From positions 1 through 6,483 of the forward strand of contig JAHFVB010000302.1 of assembly GCA_023264755.1 (NCBI GenBank): a stretch of 6,483 nucleotides of DNA, written 5' to 3'. A program made the position numbers and the translations under genes. The notes beneath the pieces are model-generated. The model searched no databases and was not told where the DNA came from. It was given only the letters and a program-made list of their open reading frames with translations. This stretch comes from Mycobacterium sp. Lineage in GTDB: Bacteria; Actinomycetota; Actinomycetes; Mycobacteriales; Mycobacteriaceae. Positions 5,805 to 6,483 of this stretch are shown in pieces (position 1 is the first letter of the stretch; each line of letters opens with the position of its first letter).

Positions 5805-6483
5805 ACACGATCAATACGCCGCCCGCGCTGCGCTCCACCCTGGCCGGCGCCCACTACACCAGCGCGGAGCTGTTCGCCGCCGAGCAGGAACACGTCTTCG
5901 AGGCGTCGTGGTTCTGCGCGGCTCGTTCGGCGGAGCTCGCGACGCCGGGCACGTTCAAGAAGGTCCAGGTCGGCCGGGAGAGCGTGTTGCTGGTGCGGGA
6001 CCGCGACGGGCTGCTGCGCGCATTCCTCAACGTGTGCCGCCACCGCGGCGCTCAGCTGTGTACCGAGGACGAGGGCGAAGTGCGGCGCAACCTGCGCTGC
6101 CCGTACCACTCCTGGACCTACGCGCTCGACGGAAAGTTGGTGGCGGCGCCCAACATCGGGACGCTGACCGACGACGACGGCGCCCCGATCGACCGCTACC
6201 GGTACGGGCTGGTGCCGGTCGCGCTCACCGAGTGGCTGGGGTACGCCTGGGTGTGTCTGTCCGACACCCCGCCGCCGTTCGAGGACGTCGTCGCCGAAGC
6301 CACCAGAACCCTCGGCGATGCCGACGCCATCAACCGGTACGGCATCGGCGGCCTGGACGTCGGCCGCCGCATCGTCTACGACGTGGCCGCCAACTGGAAG
6401 CTGATCGTCGAGAACTTCATGGAGTGCTATCACTGTTCGACGATCCACCCCGAGCTCGTCGACGTGTTGCCCGAGTTCTCCCG
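5801..6483 (+). CDS. Rieske non-heme iron oxygenase, GbcA/CntA-like quaternary-amine demethylase (3' end outside window)
   Basis: The frame opens at GTG 5801, overlapping the previous stop (GTGA), and runs without a stop to the window edge: 227 residues of a protein usually about 400 long. The Rieske [2Fe-2S] ligands are C79 and H81 (CRHRGAQL) and C100 and H103 (CPYHSWTY). The catalytic domain begins near [22 protein letters not shown] (read as consecutive short motifs), with H211 and H216 as two iron ligands; the third acidic ligand lies outside. E208, three residues before H211, stands where classical ring dioxygenases have a bridging Asp; Glu there is characteristic of carnitine monooxygenase CntA (E205) and of glycine betaine monooxygenase GbcA. 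With a dimethylglycine oxidase and MSOX-like enzyme in the same operon, glycine betaine to dimethylglycine plus formaldehyde is the likeliest reaction. Stachydrine or another betaine is possible. A ferredoxin-reductase partner (GbcB-like) would be expected downstream. No good Shine-Dalgarno is visible, so translation probably relies on coupling. Confidence 0.85.
   Translation, partial: MNTINTPPALRSTLAGAHYTSAELFAAEQEHVFEASWFCAARSAELATPGTFKKVQVGRESVLLVRDRDGLLRAFLNVCRHRGAQLCTEDEGEVRRNLRCPYHSWTYALDGKLVAAPNIGTLTDDDGAPIDRYRYGLVPVALTEWLGYAWVCLSDTPPPFEDVVAEATRTLGDADAINRYGIGGLDVGRRIVYDVAANWKLIVENFMECYHCSTIHPELVDVLPEFS

Noticed and set aside
5417..6448. A 343-codon open frame on the minus strand, across the end of the MSOX-like gene and the Rieske gene.
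   Set aside because: It crosses two plus-strand genes with clear catalytic motifs, shows no family signature and has no Shine-Dalgarno that stands out.

Overview
The window comes from a high-GC actinomycete, most likely a mycobacterium (Mycolicibacterium-like) or close relative. The codon third positions are strongly G/C, a TTG and a GTG start are used, and the minus-strand gene resembles, from memory, Mycobacterium tuberculosis Rv0233 over nearly its whole length. No mobile element, tRNA, rRNA or CRISPR array is visible.

Layout. (1) Positions 2-970 (+) hold the 3' part of a CocE/NonD-family serine hydrolase whose start lies upstream of the window. (2) Positions 972-1913 (-) hold a complete R2-like ligand-binding oxidase (R2lox), convergent with the hydrolase; only one base separates the two stop codons. 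(3) Positions 1914-2143 are a divergent regulatory region. On the R2lox side it has three copies of a 12-bp element, ACTCCACRAGTC. On the other side it has a candidate promoter followed by TetR-like palindromes built from GTTGCGYA half-sites. (4) Positions 2144-4636 (+) encode an 830-residue dimethylglycine oxidase-type flavoprotein. (5) Positions 4665-5804 (+) encode a 379-residue monomeric sarcosine oxidase / N-methyl amino acid oxidase (MSOX/SolA family). (6) Positions 5801 to the window end (+) encode the N-terminal 227 residues of a Rieske non-heme iron oxygenase with the iron-site signature of quaternary-amine demethylases.

Genes 4-6 form a tightly packed operon and spell out a stepwise N-demethylation route. 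The Rieske enzyme would remove the first methyl of a quaternary amine such as glycine betaine. The dimethylglycine oxidase would take dimethylglycine to sarcosine and pass the methyl carbon to tetrahydrofolate. The MSOX-like enzyme would take sarcosine to glycine. The first two junctions look translationally coupled: the Rieske start overlaps the previous stop (GTGA), and the 28-bp gap before the MSOX-like gene holds an 11-codon mini-ORF that overlaps both neighbours through ATGA.

The least explained items are the pairing of R2lox, an enzyme without a settled physiological role, with a methylamine-catabolic operon; the two different sets of iterated operator-like elements between them; the relay mini-ORF; and a Phe in the MSOX-like protein where the characterised family members have an active-site His. 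The single enzymes belong to known families. What may be new is their combination and control.
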